Source of the DNA: DAOPYE01 sp035352715
Lineage (GTDB): Bacteria > Acidobacteriota > Holophagae > Holophagales > Holophagaceae
DNA length: 17,936 nucleotides
Direction of reading: 5' to 3'
Assembly: GCA_035352715.1 (NCBI GenBank)
Contig: DAOPYE010000052.1
Location: 1-17,936, forward strand
In this document: one piece after another, positions 1 to 6,533 of the stretch
How positions within the stretch are numbered: position 1 is the first letter of the stretch
Layout of the letters: each line of letters starts with the position of its first letter
The notes under the pieces: generated by a model
What the model was told of the DNA's origin: nothing
The model's database searches: none
The model's input: only the letters and a program-made list of their open reading frames with translations
Position numbers and translations under genes: made by a program

Positions 1-2
1 GG

Positions 3-185
3 AAGACGTGGAGCGTCTTTACACCGGTGACGACGCGGCATCACGCCATGCCCATTCCGCCGGAGTTGAAGGACAAAGAGCAACTCCTGGTGGATGTCTA
101 TGCCTCGCGAGACATGACCATCGAGGTTCGGCGTTTTTTCATCAGCAATCAGCCCCATGCGAGGGGAGTGGCCATCGGTCACTGA
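3..185 (+). CDS. C-terminal end of an unidentified protein (partial)
   Basis: An open frame enters from the left edge and ends at TGA 183-185, giving about 60 residues. The end reads ...RRFFISNQPHARGVAIGH. The visible part is hydrophilic, with no membrane segment and no motif I can assign. Base choice at third positions is mixed but compatible with the host genes. A second frame across the same bases (from position 8) gives a low-complexity, Arg/Ser/Pro-rich translation typical of a shadow frame, so I prefer this one. I do not recognise the family; the N-terminal part lies outside the window. The gene ends about 160 bp before the candidate valS promoter, so it is probably a separate transcription unit. 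Confidence 0.5.
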   Translation, partial: KTWSVFTPVTTRHHAMPIPPELKDKEQLLVDVYASRDMTIEVRRFFISNQPHARGVAIGH

Positions 186-342
186 GCCATTCAAAGCCGC
201 GATCGTCGATACCGCGCACGCCATGGGCGCAAACCGCGCCGGACGCGGCCCCGATAGCCCGCATCAAGCCTCCGTCCATCCTTTCCAGGTCTTGGCTCCC
301 TGCCGGCCCGAGGCGAGTTGCCGGGCCGCCTGACAGCTTTCG

Positions 343-372
343 TTCTGATCGACCGTGCTGAACCGCTATAAT
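343..372 (+). promoter_or_regulatory. Candidate sigma-70-type promoter of valS
   Basis: A perfect TATAAT stands at 367-372. The best -35 candidate, TTCTGA at 343-348 (18-bp spacer), matches the consensus at only three of six positions, so the call rests on the -10 box. Initiation would fall near 379, giving a leader of about 80 nt before the valS ATG at 460. A hairpin with arms CGGCCCG (304-310) and CGGGCCG (322-328) lies upstream, without a T run; it may be a weak terminator of the preceding gene. Confidence 0.45.
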
Positions 373-377
373 TTGCT

Positions 378-387
378 TGACCGGTCA
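378..387. promoter_or_regulatory. Perfect 10-bp palindrome at the expected transcription start
   Basis: TGACCGGTCA is a perfect 10-bp palindrome starting 6 bp after the TATAAT box, that is, over the expected +1 of valS. A repressor bound there would block initiation, so it is operator-like. It could equally be chance: a 10-bp palindrome needs only five matching positions. Confidence 0.2.
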
Positions 388-459
388 GGCCTGGAGCATC
401 GCCGCTTGGCGCGATCGAACTGACCTCAAGGTGCGACCTTACTTCTAGATGGGATTCCC

Positions 460-3075
460 ATGCGCGAAATGGACAAGGCTTTCGACTTCAAGACCGCCCA
501 GGAGCGCTGGTACGCGGTATGGGAAGATTCGAAGATCTTCGAAGGAAAGCCCGACAGCGGCAAGAAGCCGTGGTCCATCGTCATCCCGCCGCCCAACATC
601 ACGGGCAATCTGCACATGGGCCACGCGCTGGTGTTCACGCTGCACGACACCCTGACGCGCTTCAAGCGCGCGCAGGGCTTCGACGCGGTGTGGGTGCCGG
701 GCGTGGATCACGCGGGCATCGCCACGCAGATGGTGGTGGAGCGCCAGCTCAAGGCCGAAGGCAAGACGCGCTACGATCTGACGCGCGAGGAATTCCTGAA
801 GCGGCTGTGGGACTGGAAGGACGAGAACCAGGGCGCCATCGAGAACCAGCTGCGCCGCATGGGCGCCAGCGTGGACTGGACGCGCAAGCGCTTCACCATG
901 GACCCGGATCTGAACCGCGCGGTGCGCAAGGTCTTCGTGGACGCCTACCGCCAGGGCCGCATCCGCAAGGGCCCGCGCATGATCCAGTGGGACCCCGCCA
1001 GCCAGACGGCGCTATCCGACCTCGAAGTGAAATACGAGGAGAAGAAGGGCAAGCTCTGGCACATCCGCTATCCCTACGCCGATGGCAGCGGCCATCTGGT
1101 GGTCGCCACCACGCGCCCCGAAACGCTGCTGGGCGACACCGGCGTGGCGGTGCATCCCGAGGACAAGCGCTACACCGCCATCCTGGGCAAGCAGGTGAAG
1201 CTGCCCCTGACCGATCGCACCATCCCCGTGGTGGCCGATCCCTTCGTCGATCCCAAGTTCGGCACGGGCTGCGTGAAGCTGACCCCGGCCCACGATCCCA
1301 ACGATCACGCCGCGGGCGCGCGCCTGGGCCTGCCCAGCATCACGGTCATCGGCTTCGACGCCAAAATGACGAAGGAAGCGGGCGAGAAATACGCGGGACT
1401 GGATCGCTTCGCGTGCCGCAAAGCCGTGCTGGCGGATCTGGAAGAACAGGGCCTGCTGGAGAAGATCGAGGACTACACGCACCAGGTCTCCGTGTCCGAT
1501 CGCACGGGCTGCGTGCTGGAACCGCTGGTGTCAGAGCAGTGGTTCATGGATGTGAAGGACGCCGCCAACGCCGCGCTGGAAGCCGTCCGCACCGGGCGCA
1601 TCACCTTCACGCCCGAACGCTGGGCCACGGTCTGGGAGCACTGGCTGACCAATATCCAGGACTGGTGCATCAGTCGCCAGCTGGTCTGGGGCCATCGCAT
1701 CCCGGCCTTCACCTGCGACGCCTGCGGCCATCTGCACGTGGAGATGGATGCACCTGCCGCCTGTGAGAAATGCGGATCCACCAAGCTGACCCAGGATCCG
1801 GACACGCTGGACACCTGGTTCTCCTCCGCCCTGTGGCCCTTCAGCGTCTTCGGCTGGCCCGACGAGACACCGGACCTGAAGCGCTACTACCCCACCGATG
1901 TGCTGATCACGGGCTACGACATCCTGTTCTTCTGGGTCGCGCGCATGGTGATGTCCGGGCTCACCTGGATGGACGACGTGCCCTTCAAGGCCGTCTACTT
2001 CAACTCCCTGGTGCGCGACGAGCATGGACAGAAGATGTCCAAAACCAAGGGCAACGTCATCGACCCCATCACCACGATGGACGAGTTCGGTACGGATGCA
2101 CTGCGCTTCTCGCTGGCCATCATGGCGGCGCCCGGCACGGATATCTCGATGTCGCGTTCGCGCCTGGAGGCTTCGCGCAACTTCTGCAACAAGCTGTGGA
2201 ATGCCGCCCGCTTCGTGCAGATGAGCATCGAACCGGATGTGACACTGGATGTCGAACCCGAACTGGGCGAAGCCGAATACTGGATGATCCGCCGCCTGCG
2301 CGAGGATCTGCAGAAGACCACGGACGCCATCGAAGCCTTCCGCTTCCACGAGGCCGCCGAGATCCTCTACCACCTGGTCTGGGACGATTTTTGCGCCACC
2401 TACATCGAGCTGGCCAAGGTCCATTTGCAACATGGCACCAAGGGGCAGAAAGCCGCGATCCTGCACTTCCTGGATATCCTGCTGCGCGCCCTGCATCCGC
2501 TTGTCCCCTTCGTGACCGAAGAGATCCACGAAGCCATGATGCTGGGCCGCCTGAAGGCGGGCGAACCCGAGTTGCTGGCGGCGCGCGCCTGGCCCATGGA
2601 CGATCCGCTGCTGAAGGTCGAAGGTGGCGATCCGGCGCTGGTGCCCATCTTCCAGGAAGCCCTCAGCAGCATCCTGCGCATGAAGGCCGAGAACGGCGTG
2701 GATCCCGCGAAGCGCGTGCCCGCGCTCACGACCCTGACGGAGTTGGAGCCCTTCACTGAGGCCCTGAAGTCCTTGGCCAAGCTGGAATCCATCGCCTTCA
2801 CCGAGGGCGATCTCGCCACGCCCACCCGCTCTGTCTCCATCGTCGGCGGCGGCATGGTGGCCGTGGAACTGGCGGGCCTCAAGGATCCCGCCGCCGAGCG
2901 CGCCAAGCTGGAGAAGGAACGCGACGTCTTGAGCAAATCACTGGAAGGATTGCGACAGCGACTGTCCAACGAGGGTTTTCTTGCCAAGGCACCTGCCGAA
3001 GCCGTCGAGGCTCAGCGCCAGCAGCTCGCGGAAAAGGAAGCCCGCCTGGAAAAGGTGCTCGGCCTGCTGGGCTGA
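460..3075 (+). CDS. valS: Valyl-tRNA synthetase (ValRS)
   Basis: Cytoplasmic class Ia aminoacyl-tRNA synthetase that charges tRNA-Val with valine and hydrolyses mischarged threonine. At 871 residues it is of normal length. Visible landmarks in order: PPPNITGN with the HIGH-type signature HMGH at residues 52-55; the editing-domain motif TTRPET at 217-222; four cysteines in two CxxC pairs (419/422 and 435/438), a zinc-ribbon-like insert; the KMSKS loop as KMSKT at 525-529; and a charged C-terminal coiled coil, about 811-871, the usual ValRS tRNA-binding arm. ATG 460 has a weak GGGA five bases upstream; the in-frame ATG at 469 is the alternative. The gene is monocistronic and followed by a long hairpin. 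KMSKT in place of KMSKS is a conservative change. Confidence 0.97.
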   Translation: MREMDKAFDFKTAQERWYAVWEDSKIFEGKPDSGKKPWSIVIPPPNITGNLHMGHALVFTLHDTLTRFKRAQGFDAVWVPGVDHAGIATQMVVERQLKAEGKTRYDLTREEFLKRLWDWKDENQGAIENQLRRMGASVDWTRKRFTMDPDLNRAVRKVFVDAYRQGRIRKGPRMIQWDPASQTALSDLEVKYEEKKGKLWHIRYPYADGSGHLVVATTRPETLLGDTGVAVHPEDKRYTAILGKQVKLPLTDRTIPVVADPFVDPKFGTGCVKLTPAHDPNDHAAGARLGLPSITVIGFDAKMTKEAGEKYAGLDRFACRKAVLADLEEQGLLEKIEDYTHQVSVSDRTGCVLEPLVSEQWFMDVKDAANAALEAVRTGRITFTPERWATVWEHWLTNIQDWCISRQLVWGHRIPAFTCDACGHLHVEMDAPAACEKCGSTKLTQDPDTLDTWFSSALWPFSVFGWPDETPDLKRYYPTDVLITGYDILFFWVARMVMSGLTWMDDVPFKAVYFNSLVRDEHGQKMSKTKGNVIDPITTMDEFGTDALRFSLAIMAAPGTDISMSRSRLEASRNFCNKLWNAARFVQMSIEPDVTLDVEPELGEAEYWMIRRLREDLQKTTDAIEAFRFHEAAEILYHLVWDDFCATYIELAKVHLQHGTKGQKAAILHFLDILLRALHPLVPFVTEEIHEAMMLGRLKAGEPELLAARAWPMDDPLLKVEGGDPALVPIFQEALSSILRMKAENGVDPAKRVPALTTLTELEPFTEALKSLAKLESIAFTEGDLATPTRSVSIVGGGMVAVELAGLKDPAAERAKLEKERDVLSKSLEGLRQRLSNEGFLAKAPAEAVEAQRQQLAEKEARLEKVLGLLG

Positions 3076-3110
3076 TACACCTGGACAGACATCGCTGAAC
3101 GGATACGACG

Positions 3111-3149
3111 GAATAGGGCCGCATCGAATGAAACGATGCGGCCCTATTC
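3111..3149 (+). terminator. 16-bp perfect hairpin after valS
   Basis: Arms 3111-3126 and 3134-3149 are exact reverse complements (16 bp, GC-rich) around a 7-nt loop. It starts 35 nt after the valS stop. No U run follows, so it is either an atypical (T-less) terminator or a 3'-end stabilising hairpin. Being symmetrical, it could also act on minus-strand transcripts arriving from darG. Confidence 0.6.
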
Positions 3150-3199
3150 GCCTCACGGCGAATGGTGAAGACACCCTTGCAGGCCGCTCGTCTGCCCCT

Positions 3200-3287
3200 C
3201 TACAACGAAGGCCGCCTTGCGGCGGCCTTCTGCGTTCCGGATTAAGGAACGAACTACAACTGATCCTTCAGGCCCTTGGAGACCTTG
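3200..3287. repeat. Left copy of the hup-3'-end direct repeat (attL-like)
   Basis: 88 bp that align in the same orientation with 5449-5535, with about six differences (one of them a 1-nt indel). The copy contains a 10-bp stem hairpin (3207-3216 with 3221-3230, loop TTGC) that matches the hup terminator hairpin, followed by the last ten codons and a stop of hup on the minus strand. The inner 33 bp (3255-3287) are identical to 5503-5535. Similarity stops abruptly at 3288. The two copies flank the darT-darG cassette. Confidence 0.85.
3254..3286 (-). pseudogene. Orphan 3' end of a hup gene (last 10 codons)
   Basis: On the minus strand this reads KVSKGLKDQL followed by TAG, exactly the last ten residues of the intact HU protein at 5502-5798, whose stop is TAA. 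Upstream of it (3287 onward) the frame no longer resembles HU. It is therefore a displaced gene end and not a gene. It is the coding part of the left direct repeat and probably marks the original position of the hup 3' end before the cassette came in. Confidence 0.75.
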
Positions 3288-3397
3288 GCTCATCGCTTCG
3301 TGCTTCAGGGCTTCGCGCCGGCCCTATCTTCGGTTAGGGGTGCGGGCGGGGCCATCCACGAACCCTCGCGCAGATCCCTGAACGAAGGGTTGGGGCG

Positions 3398-4462
3398 CTA
3401 CACGATCGCAGCATGGTTGACCCATTGCCGGTCCACCAGGTGATGCCATGCCCGTCTCACCTGCTCGGGCTTGAACAGCCTCTGCTTGCGGGGATTCCAA
3501 TCATGAACGGCCCCAGCAGCGACATCCGCGGATGCACTGGCTTCGGGGAAGTGGCCCATCACCCAGTGGGTGGAGCTCAGCAGTTCCAGTCCGACCGGAT
3601 CTTCATACCCCTCGATCAATTTCGCGACACGCTCCAGACGGGTTTGGATGGGATCGTCTGCCTGTAGGAAATCCTGCGCCTCCTTCGCCGCCCCAGGAAG
3701 GAGTTCGAGGGGCTTCGTAGGCTGGTCGTGGCCATCGCCGTAGCCTTGCGTGTAGTGGCTCTCGAGGCAGATCAATACCTGGCGCAGATTGGTGGCATAG
3801 GGACCGAAATCCCGAGCCTCGTAGCGTAGGCGTAAAGGCTGTCCGGCGGCCTGAAGAAAATACATCAACTTGTGAATTTCCAGCAGGCTCACATAAGGGT
3901 CGAGCAGTCCCCTCAGGTACCTTTCCATCAGCACGATCAACGCTGCACGACCCTCGGTCATCCGAGGTCGTTCGGTCCGGTTCGGCATGGAGGCCGCGGC
4001 TGGGGGGGCGCCGGGCGCAAACACCAACACGCGAACCCCGGACAAACCACCCAGTGTCGATTCGATGCGGGGGCGCACCTCGGCCCAGTCTAGGCCGCCA
4101 TGTCCGCAACCCAGGGGGGGCAGGGCGATGGAACGGATCTGCAGGCGCTGGATGGTATCGACCAAGCTGCGCAGCCCTGAATCAATATCCTCCAAGCGAC
4201 TTCTGGATCGCCAGTGGCCCTTGGTGGGGAAATTGATGATCCAGCGCGGTCCTCCGAGCAGGCCACCCAGATCGTGCACGTGCATCCTGCCCAACTGTAC
4301 CTCACCTGCCTTACAGGCTTTTTGGTACGCACGGAACATCTCGGGATAGGCCTGTTTAAACTGCAGTGCAATGCCCTTGCCCATGATGCCGGCCGTGTTG
4401 ACGGTATTCACCAGCGCCTCGACAGGCGCATCTAATAGATTCCCTTGCGTCGTCTCAAACAT
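3398..4462 (-). CDS. darG: DarG antitoxin: macrodomain DNA ADP-ribosyl glycohydrolase
   Basis: Antitoxin of the DarTG system. The N-terminal macrodomain removes ADP-ribose from thymidine in DNA and the C-terminal domain binds and inhibits DarT. The start chosen is the ATG at 4462, giving 354 residues that begin MFETTQGNLLDAP, the usual family N terminus. A 60-residue upstream extension to 4642 lies wholly inside darT and looks like a shadow. Macrodomain motifs: GNLLDAPVEALVNTVNT (7-23), GIMGKGIALQFK (25-36), NFPTKGHW (77-84, K81 at the position of the lysine reported for Thermus DarG) and PPLGCGHGGLDW (115-126). From about residue 170 a second domain (EIHKLMYFLQ, then RDFGPYA) recalls SocA/Panacea-like antitoxin folds; that comparison is tentative. 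The start lies 2 nt after the darT stop, implying translational coupling. Confidence 0.93.
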   Translation of the reverse strand: MFETTQGNLLDAPVEALVNTVNTAGIMGKGIALQFKQAYPEMFRAYQKACKAGEVQLGRMHVHDLGGLLGGPRWIINFPTKGHWRSRSRLEDIDSGLRSLVDTIQRLQIRSIALPPLGCGHGGLDWAEVRPRIESTLGGLSGVRVLVFAPGAPPAAASMPNRTERPRMTEGRAALIVLMERYLRGLLDPYVSLLEIHKLMYFLQAAGQPLRLRYEARDFGPYATNLRQVLICLESHYTQGYGDGHDQPTKPLELLPGAAKEAQDFLQADDPIQTRLERVAKLIEGYEDPVGLELLSSTHWVMGHFPEASASADVAAGAVHDWNPRKQRLFKPEQVRRAWHHLVDRQWVNHAAIV

Positions 4463-4464
4463 GT

Positions 4465-5085
4465 TCAGTAGTACCAGCCTGGTTTGACGTTCACTTCTGG
4501 ATGGTGAGGAGTCTGAGCCAGCATATCCTGCACTCGGTCGACTAACGCTGCATTGTAGCAGCCAATGGCTTGGAAACCGGTCCACGGGAAGAAATCCGCC
4601 ACCAGAAATTCGGCTGATTTTTGATAGGTTTGTCCTTGCCAATGAGTGCTTCGGATCGCACTCCAGTCGAGATCTTCTAGTGCAGTCAAATCGCTGGAAA
4701 AAGTTGTATGGAAGGCCCCAGCGTTCCCATCGCTGATGGCCCAGAGTCTGCCTTGGCGGATTCCGACAGCGATAGTGCTGACTAGGTGCACGATCGTCCT
4801 CTGACAGCCTAGCGGACGCCCGGTATTGCCTTTGTTGACAGTGAAGAGCATGGGTGAACGCGGGCAGAAATAGAACGGAACGAATTGACCAACGAACCGT
4901 CCATCGCAGCAGTCGATCTGGATCTGAGTCAGGCGTCGCAGCTTGATGTGTTCATAGCCGATTAGCTCCGGATCCTCCTGCGCCATTTCGGCATCCGAGC
5001 GCAGTCCCCCCGCGGCAATGATGCCGGGTAGATTTTCAACATCCGTGATGTGGTAGATCAGGGTTTGGTCAGGATGATGGGTCAT
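4465..5085 (-). CDS. darT: DarT toxin: ssDNA thymidine ADP-ribosyltransferase (DUF4433)
   Basis: Toxin that uses NAD+ to ADP-ribosylate thymidine in single-stranded DNA, blocking replication; known as a toxin-antitoxin and anti-phage module. 206 residues, the normal family length. Visible signatures: IYHITDVENL near the N terminus (10-19), arginines R50/R51 in IKLRRL, FVPFYFCPRSPMLF (68-81), the ISDGNA motif (117-122) and KSAEFLVADFFPW (156-168), whose E159 fits the catalytic glutamate. No key residue seems missing, so the toxin is probably active and needs darG. No clear Shine-Dalgarno precedes ATG 5085. Base composition is clearly less GC-rich than valS or the btu genes, which fits acquisition by transfer. 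Toxin-first order is typical for this pair. Confidence 0.95.
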   Translation of the reverse strand: MTHHPDQTLIYHITDVENLPGIIAAGGLRSDAEMAQEDPELIGYEHIKLRRLTQIQIDCCDGRFVGQFVPFYFCPRSPMLFTVNKGNTGRPLGCQRTIVHLVSTIAVGIRQGRLWAISDGNAGAFHTTFSSDLTALEDLDWSAIRSTHWQGQTYQKSAEFLVADFFPWTGFQAIGCYNAALVDRVQDMLAQTPHHPEVNVKPGWYY

Positions 5086-5223
5086 GGAATGGGCCGTGCG
5101 GGGGTGAAAGGAGCCGGGCGTTCTTCACTTGGACAACAAAGTATTGAAAAGGGTGCGCTTGATAATTTTAGCCGAAGATGGTCGAGATCTGGTAAGGCAC
5201 CCAGGATGGCTGCCCCCCTTTGC
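5086..5223 (-). other. Upstream region of darT, probable promoter location
   Basis: 138 bp between the darT start and the decayed remnant. It is AT-richer around 5139-5175. On the minus strand a possible but weak -35/-10 pair can be read there (TTATCA, 16 bp, TACTTT). I see no inverted repeat strong enough to call an operator and no small ORF worth listing. Confidence 0.2.
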
Positions 5224-5447
5224 TCATGGCAGTGCCTTCACGACGGGACGGAGCACTTTGTCCATCTTGATTAGCCACTGCACCAACCAATCCAGGTATT
5301 CGCCCCAGCGCTGCTCATCCTCAAGGGAGGCGTCGGGTACCAGGTGGCCACTGGGCACGCCATGGCGTCGGGGAGTTCTTGCCAGTCCAGCTCAAAGCCC
5401 AAGCAAATGTGTACAGCGACTGTGCAGAGGTTTGCACAAATGTCCAA
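5224..5447 (-). pseudogene. Frameshifted 3' remnant resembling the end of a DUF4268-domain protein
   Basis: Two adjacent minus-strand frames read like one protein broken by a frameshift near 5350-5360. The upstream frame (from 5447) contains GFELDWQELPDAMA. The next frame continues with HLVPDASLEDEQRWGEY, then LDWLVQWLIKMDKVLRPVVK and stops at TGA 5224-5226. The pattern of WxELP followed about 20 residues later by an acidic, Trp-rich helix fits the C terminus of DUF4268 proteins, which are often found beside restriction and defence genes. The family match is from memory and tentative. The N-terminal part is missing: the fragment begins 2 nt inside the right hup repeat, so the cassette boundary cut it off. 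Confidence 0.45.
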
Positions 5448-5448
5448 A

Positions 5449-5535
5449 CTACAACGAAGGCCGCCTCGCGGCGGCCTTCTGCATTCCGGTAAAGGAACGA
5501 TTTACAACTGATCCTTCAGGCCCTTGGAGACCTTG
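5449..5535. repeat. Right copy of the hup-3'-end direct repeat (attR-like)
   Basis: 87 bp matching 3200-3287 in the same orientation. This copy is continuous with the intact hup gene: 5502-5535 is the hup coding end and 5449-5501 is its downstream region with the terminator hairpin. Differences from the left copy lie in the hairpin loop and between the hairpin and the stop codon, while the last 33 bp are identical. This asymmetry is what one expects if the crossover fell within the coding end. Confidence 0.85.
5456..5479 (-). terminator. Terminator hairpin of the rplI-hup unit
   Basis: Arms 5456-5465 and 5470-5479 form a perfect 10-bp GC-rich stem with a TCGC loop, 23 nt downstream of the hup stop on the minus strand. 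There is no pronounced U tract. The same hairpin is repeated at 3207-3230 in the left copy. Confidence 0.6.
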
Positions 5536-5798
5536 AAGACGACCTTGCGGCCGGCGGGGATCTGGATCTTTTCGCCGGTCTTGGGGTTGCGGCCGGTCTT
5601 TTCCTTGGTGGCGCGGACTTCGAAGGTGCCCAGGCCGAAGATGTTCACACGGTTGCCGGCAAGCAGGGTCTGGACGATCTCGTCGCGCAGGCTGTCGAGC
5701 AGGGCCTTGGAGCGGGCCTTGGTCAGGTCGTAGGACTCGGCCAGGCTGGCGGACAGCTCGGGGATGCCGAGGGTTGCGGGCTTTTCAGTCTTGCTCAT
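5502..5798 (-). CDS. hup: HU/IHF-family nucleoid DNA-binding protein
   Basis: Small histone-like protein that binds and bends DNA as a dimer. 98 residues, a normal length. The beta-arm signature GRNPKTGEKIQIPAG (74-88) and the FGLGTFEVR segment (54-62) are diagnostic. The C terminus ends KVSKGLKDQL. A Shine-Dalgarno-like GGAAAGG (complement of 5805-5811) precedes ATG 5798. It lies 34 bp downstream of rplI in the same direction and may be cotranscribed with it. Whether it is HU or IHF cannot be settled from sequence alone; no partner subunit is in the window. Its 3' end is the sequence duplicated at the far side of the darTG cassette. Confidence 0.95.
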   Translation of the reverse strand: MSKTEKPATLGIPELSASLAESYDLTKARSKALLDSLRDEIVQTLLAGNRVNIFGLGTFEVRATKEKTGRNPKTGEKIQIPAGRKVVFKVSKGLKDQL

Positions 5799-5832
5799 GG
5801 GGTTCCTTTCCGTAGGTTGAGGGCGCGCAGGG

Positions 5833-6282
5833 CTATTCGGCGGCCAGCGCGGTGACCTCGATGTTCAGTTTGGCAATGACGCCGGTGTAGAGACGAATCT
5901 CGACGCTGTAGGCGCCCAGGTCCTTGATGTGAGGCAAGGCAATGGACTGCTTCTCGATTTCGAAACCCTTCGCCTTCAGGAGCTCAGTCACGTCGCCGTT
6001 GGTGACGGAACCGAACAGGTGGCCGCTCTCGCCGGACTTGCGGGCAGTGGTCAGGCTGACGGCTTCCAGCTTGGCCTTCAGCTCCTGAGCGTCGGCCAGT
6101 TCCTTGGCGCGCAGCTTCAGGTTGCGCTCCTTCTCCAGCTCGATCTGGCGCTTGTTGCCAGCCGTGACGGGCAGAGCCTTCTTGCGGGGCAGCAGGAAGT
6201 TACGGGCGTAGCCGTCCTTGACGTTAACGACATCGCCGCGGATGCCCAAATTGGCAACGTTCTCGATGAGGAGGATCTCCAT
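5833..6282 (-). CDS. rplI: 50S ribosomal protein L9
   Basis: Large-subunit protein that binds 23S rRNA near the L1 stalk through its N-terminal domain. 149 residues from ATG 6282, the usual length. The start is preceded by GGAGT (complement of 6287-6291); an in-frame ATG at 6303 would add seven residues not seen in L9 and has no Shine-Dalgarno. Hallmarks: MEILLIENVANLG at the N terminus, GDVVNVKDGYARNFLLPRKK (residues 16-35), then the long connecting helix rich in Glu/Lys/Leu and the C-terminal domain with HIKDLGAYSV. Unlike the common rpsF-rpsR-rplI order, no S6 or S18 gene lies upstream; the next gene is the divergent btu operon. Confidence 0.97.
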   Translation of the reverse strand: MEILLIENVANLGIRGDVVNVKDGYARNFLLPRKKALPVTAGNKRQIELEKERNLKLRAKELADAQELKAKLEAVSLTTARKSGESGHLFGSVTNGDVTELLKAKGFEIEKQSIALPHIKDLGAYSVEIRLYTGVIAKLNIEVTALAAE

Positions 6283-6342
6283 GGGGACTCCATTTCTATT
6301 CAAATGCCGGCCAGCGCGATTCGCGTTGTTCCCTATTGGTTA

Positions 6343-6425
6343 GACGGGAAACCCGTTCCCGTCCGGGTGCTTCAAGGTTTGAAGCCCCTGTCCCTCGTTG
6401 GGTTGAGGCCGATCGTGAGAGGGAC
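6343..6425 (-). other. Three consecutive hairpins upstream of rplI
   Basis: Within the rplI-btuB intergenic region three inverted repeats follow each other: GACGGGA/TCCCGTC (6343-6349 and 6357-6363), CTTCAA/TTGAAG (6370-6375 and 6379-6384) and GTCCCTC/GAGGGAC (6390-6396 and 6419-6425). In the minus direction they would form a structured rplI leader, possibly an autoregulatory one. None is followed by a T run. No known ribosomal-protein leader motif is recognised. Confidence 0.35.
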
Positions 6426-6533
6426 AGTCTAGCCCAGTCACGGACCTCACGCCAGCCGCGAGCTCACAAGCAAAGCAAGTCCCCATCGGCCCCCTGGCCC
6501 CTTGTGAATGTTTCTTCCATCTGCCGTCAAGGC

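Larger units (their letters stand above)
3200..5535. mobile_element. Putative darTG defence cassette bounded by hup-3' repeats
   Basis: The segment between the two hup-3'-end direct repeats holds darG, darT and a decayed gene remnant, all on the minus strand. Its base composition is visibly less GC-rich than valS, hup-rplI or the btu operon, most clearly in darT. No integrase, transposase or terminal inverted repeat is visible. The simplest reading is an insertion at the 3' end of hup, where the incoming DNA restored the gene end (right copy) and displaced the old end (left copy). Homologous exchange between hup loci of two strains could give the same picture. Confidence 0.45.

Noticed and set aside
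8..361. 117-residue frame at the left edge
   Set aside because: Its translation is Arg/Ser/Pro-rich with no motif, and the frame ending at 185 over the same bases reads more like a protein.
373..459. T-box riboswitch in front of valS
   Set aside because: The leader is only about 80 nt, has no TGGNACCGCG-type T-box sequence and no specifier stem; T-boxes are mainly a Gram-positive feature.
1531..2529. Long antisense frame inside valS (332 residues)
   Set aside because: Mirror frame of a GC-rich coding sequence; Gly/Gln/His-rich translation, no Shine-Dalgarno, no family features.
4463..4642. N-terminal extension of DarG by 60 residues
   Set aside because: It lies entirely within darT in another frame, and the family N terminus begins at the ATG at 4462.
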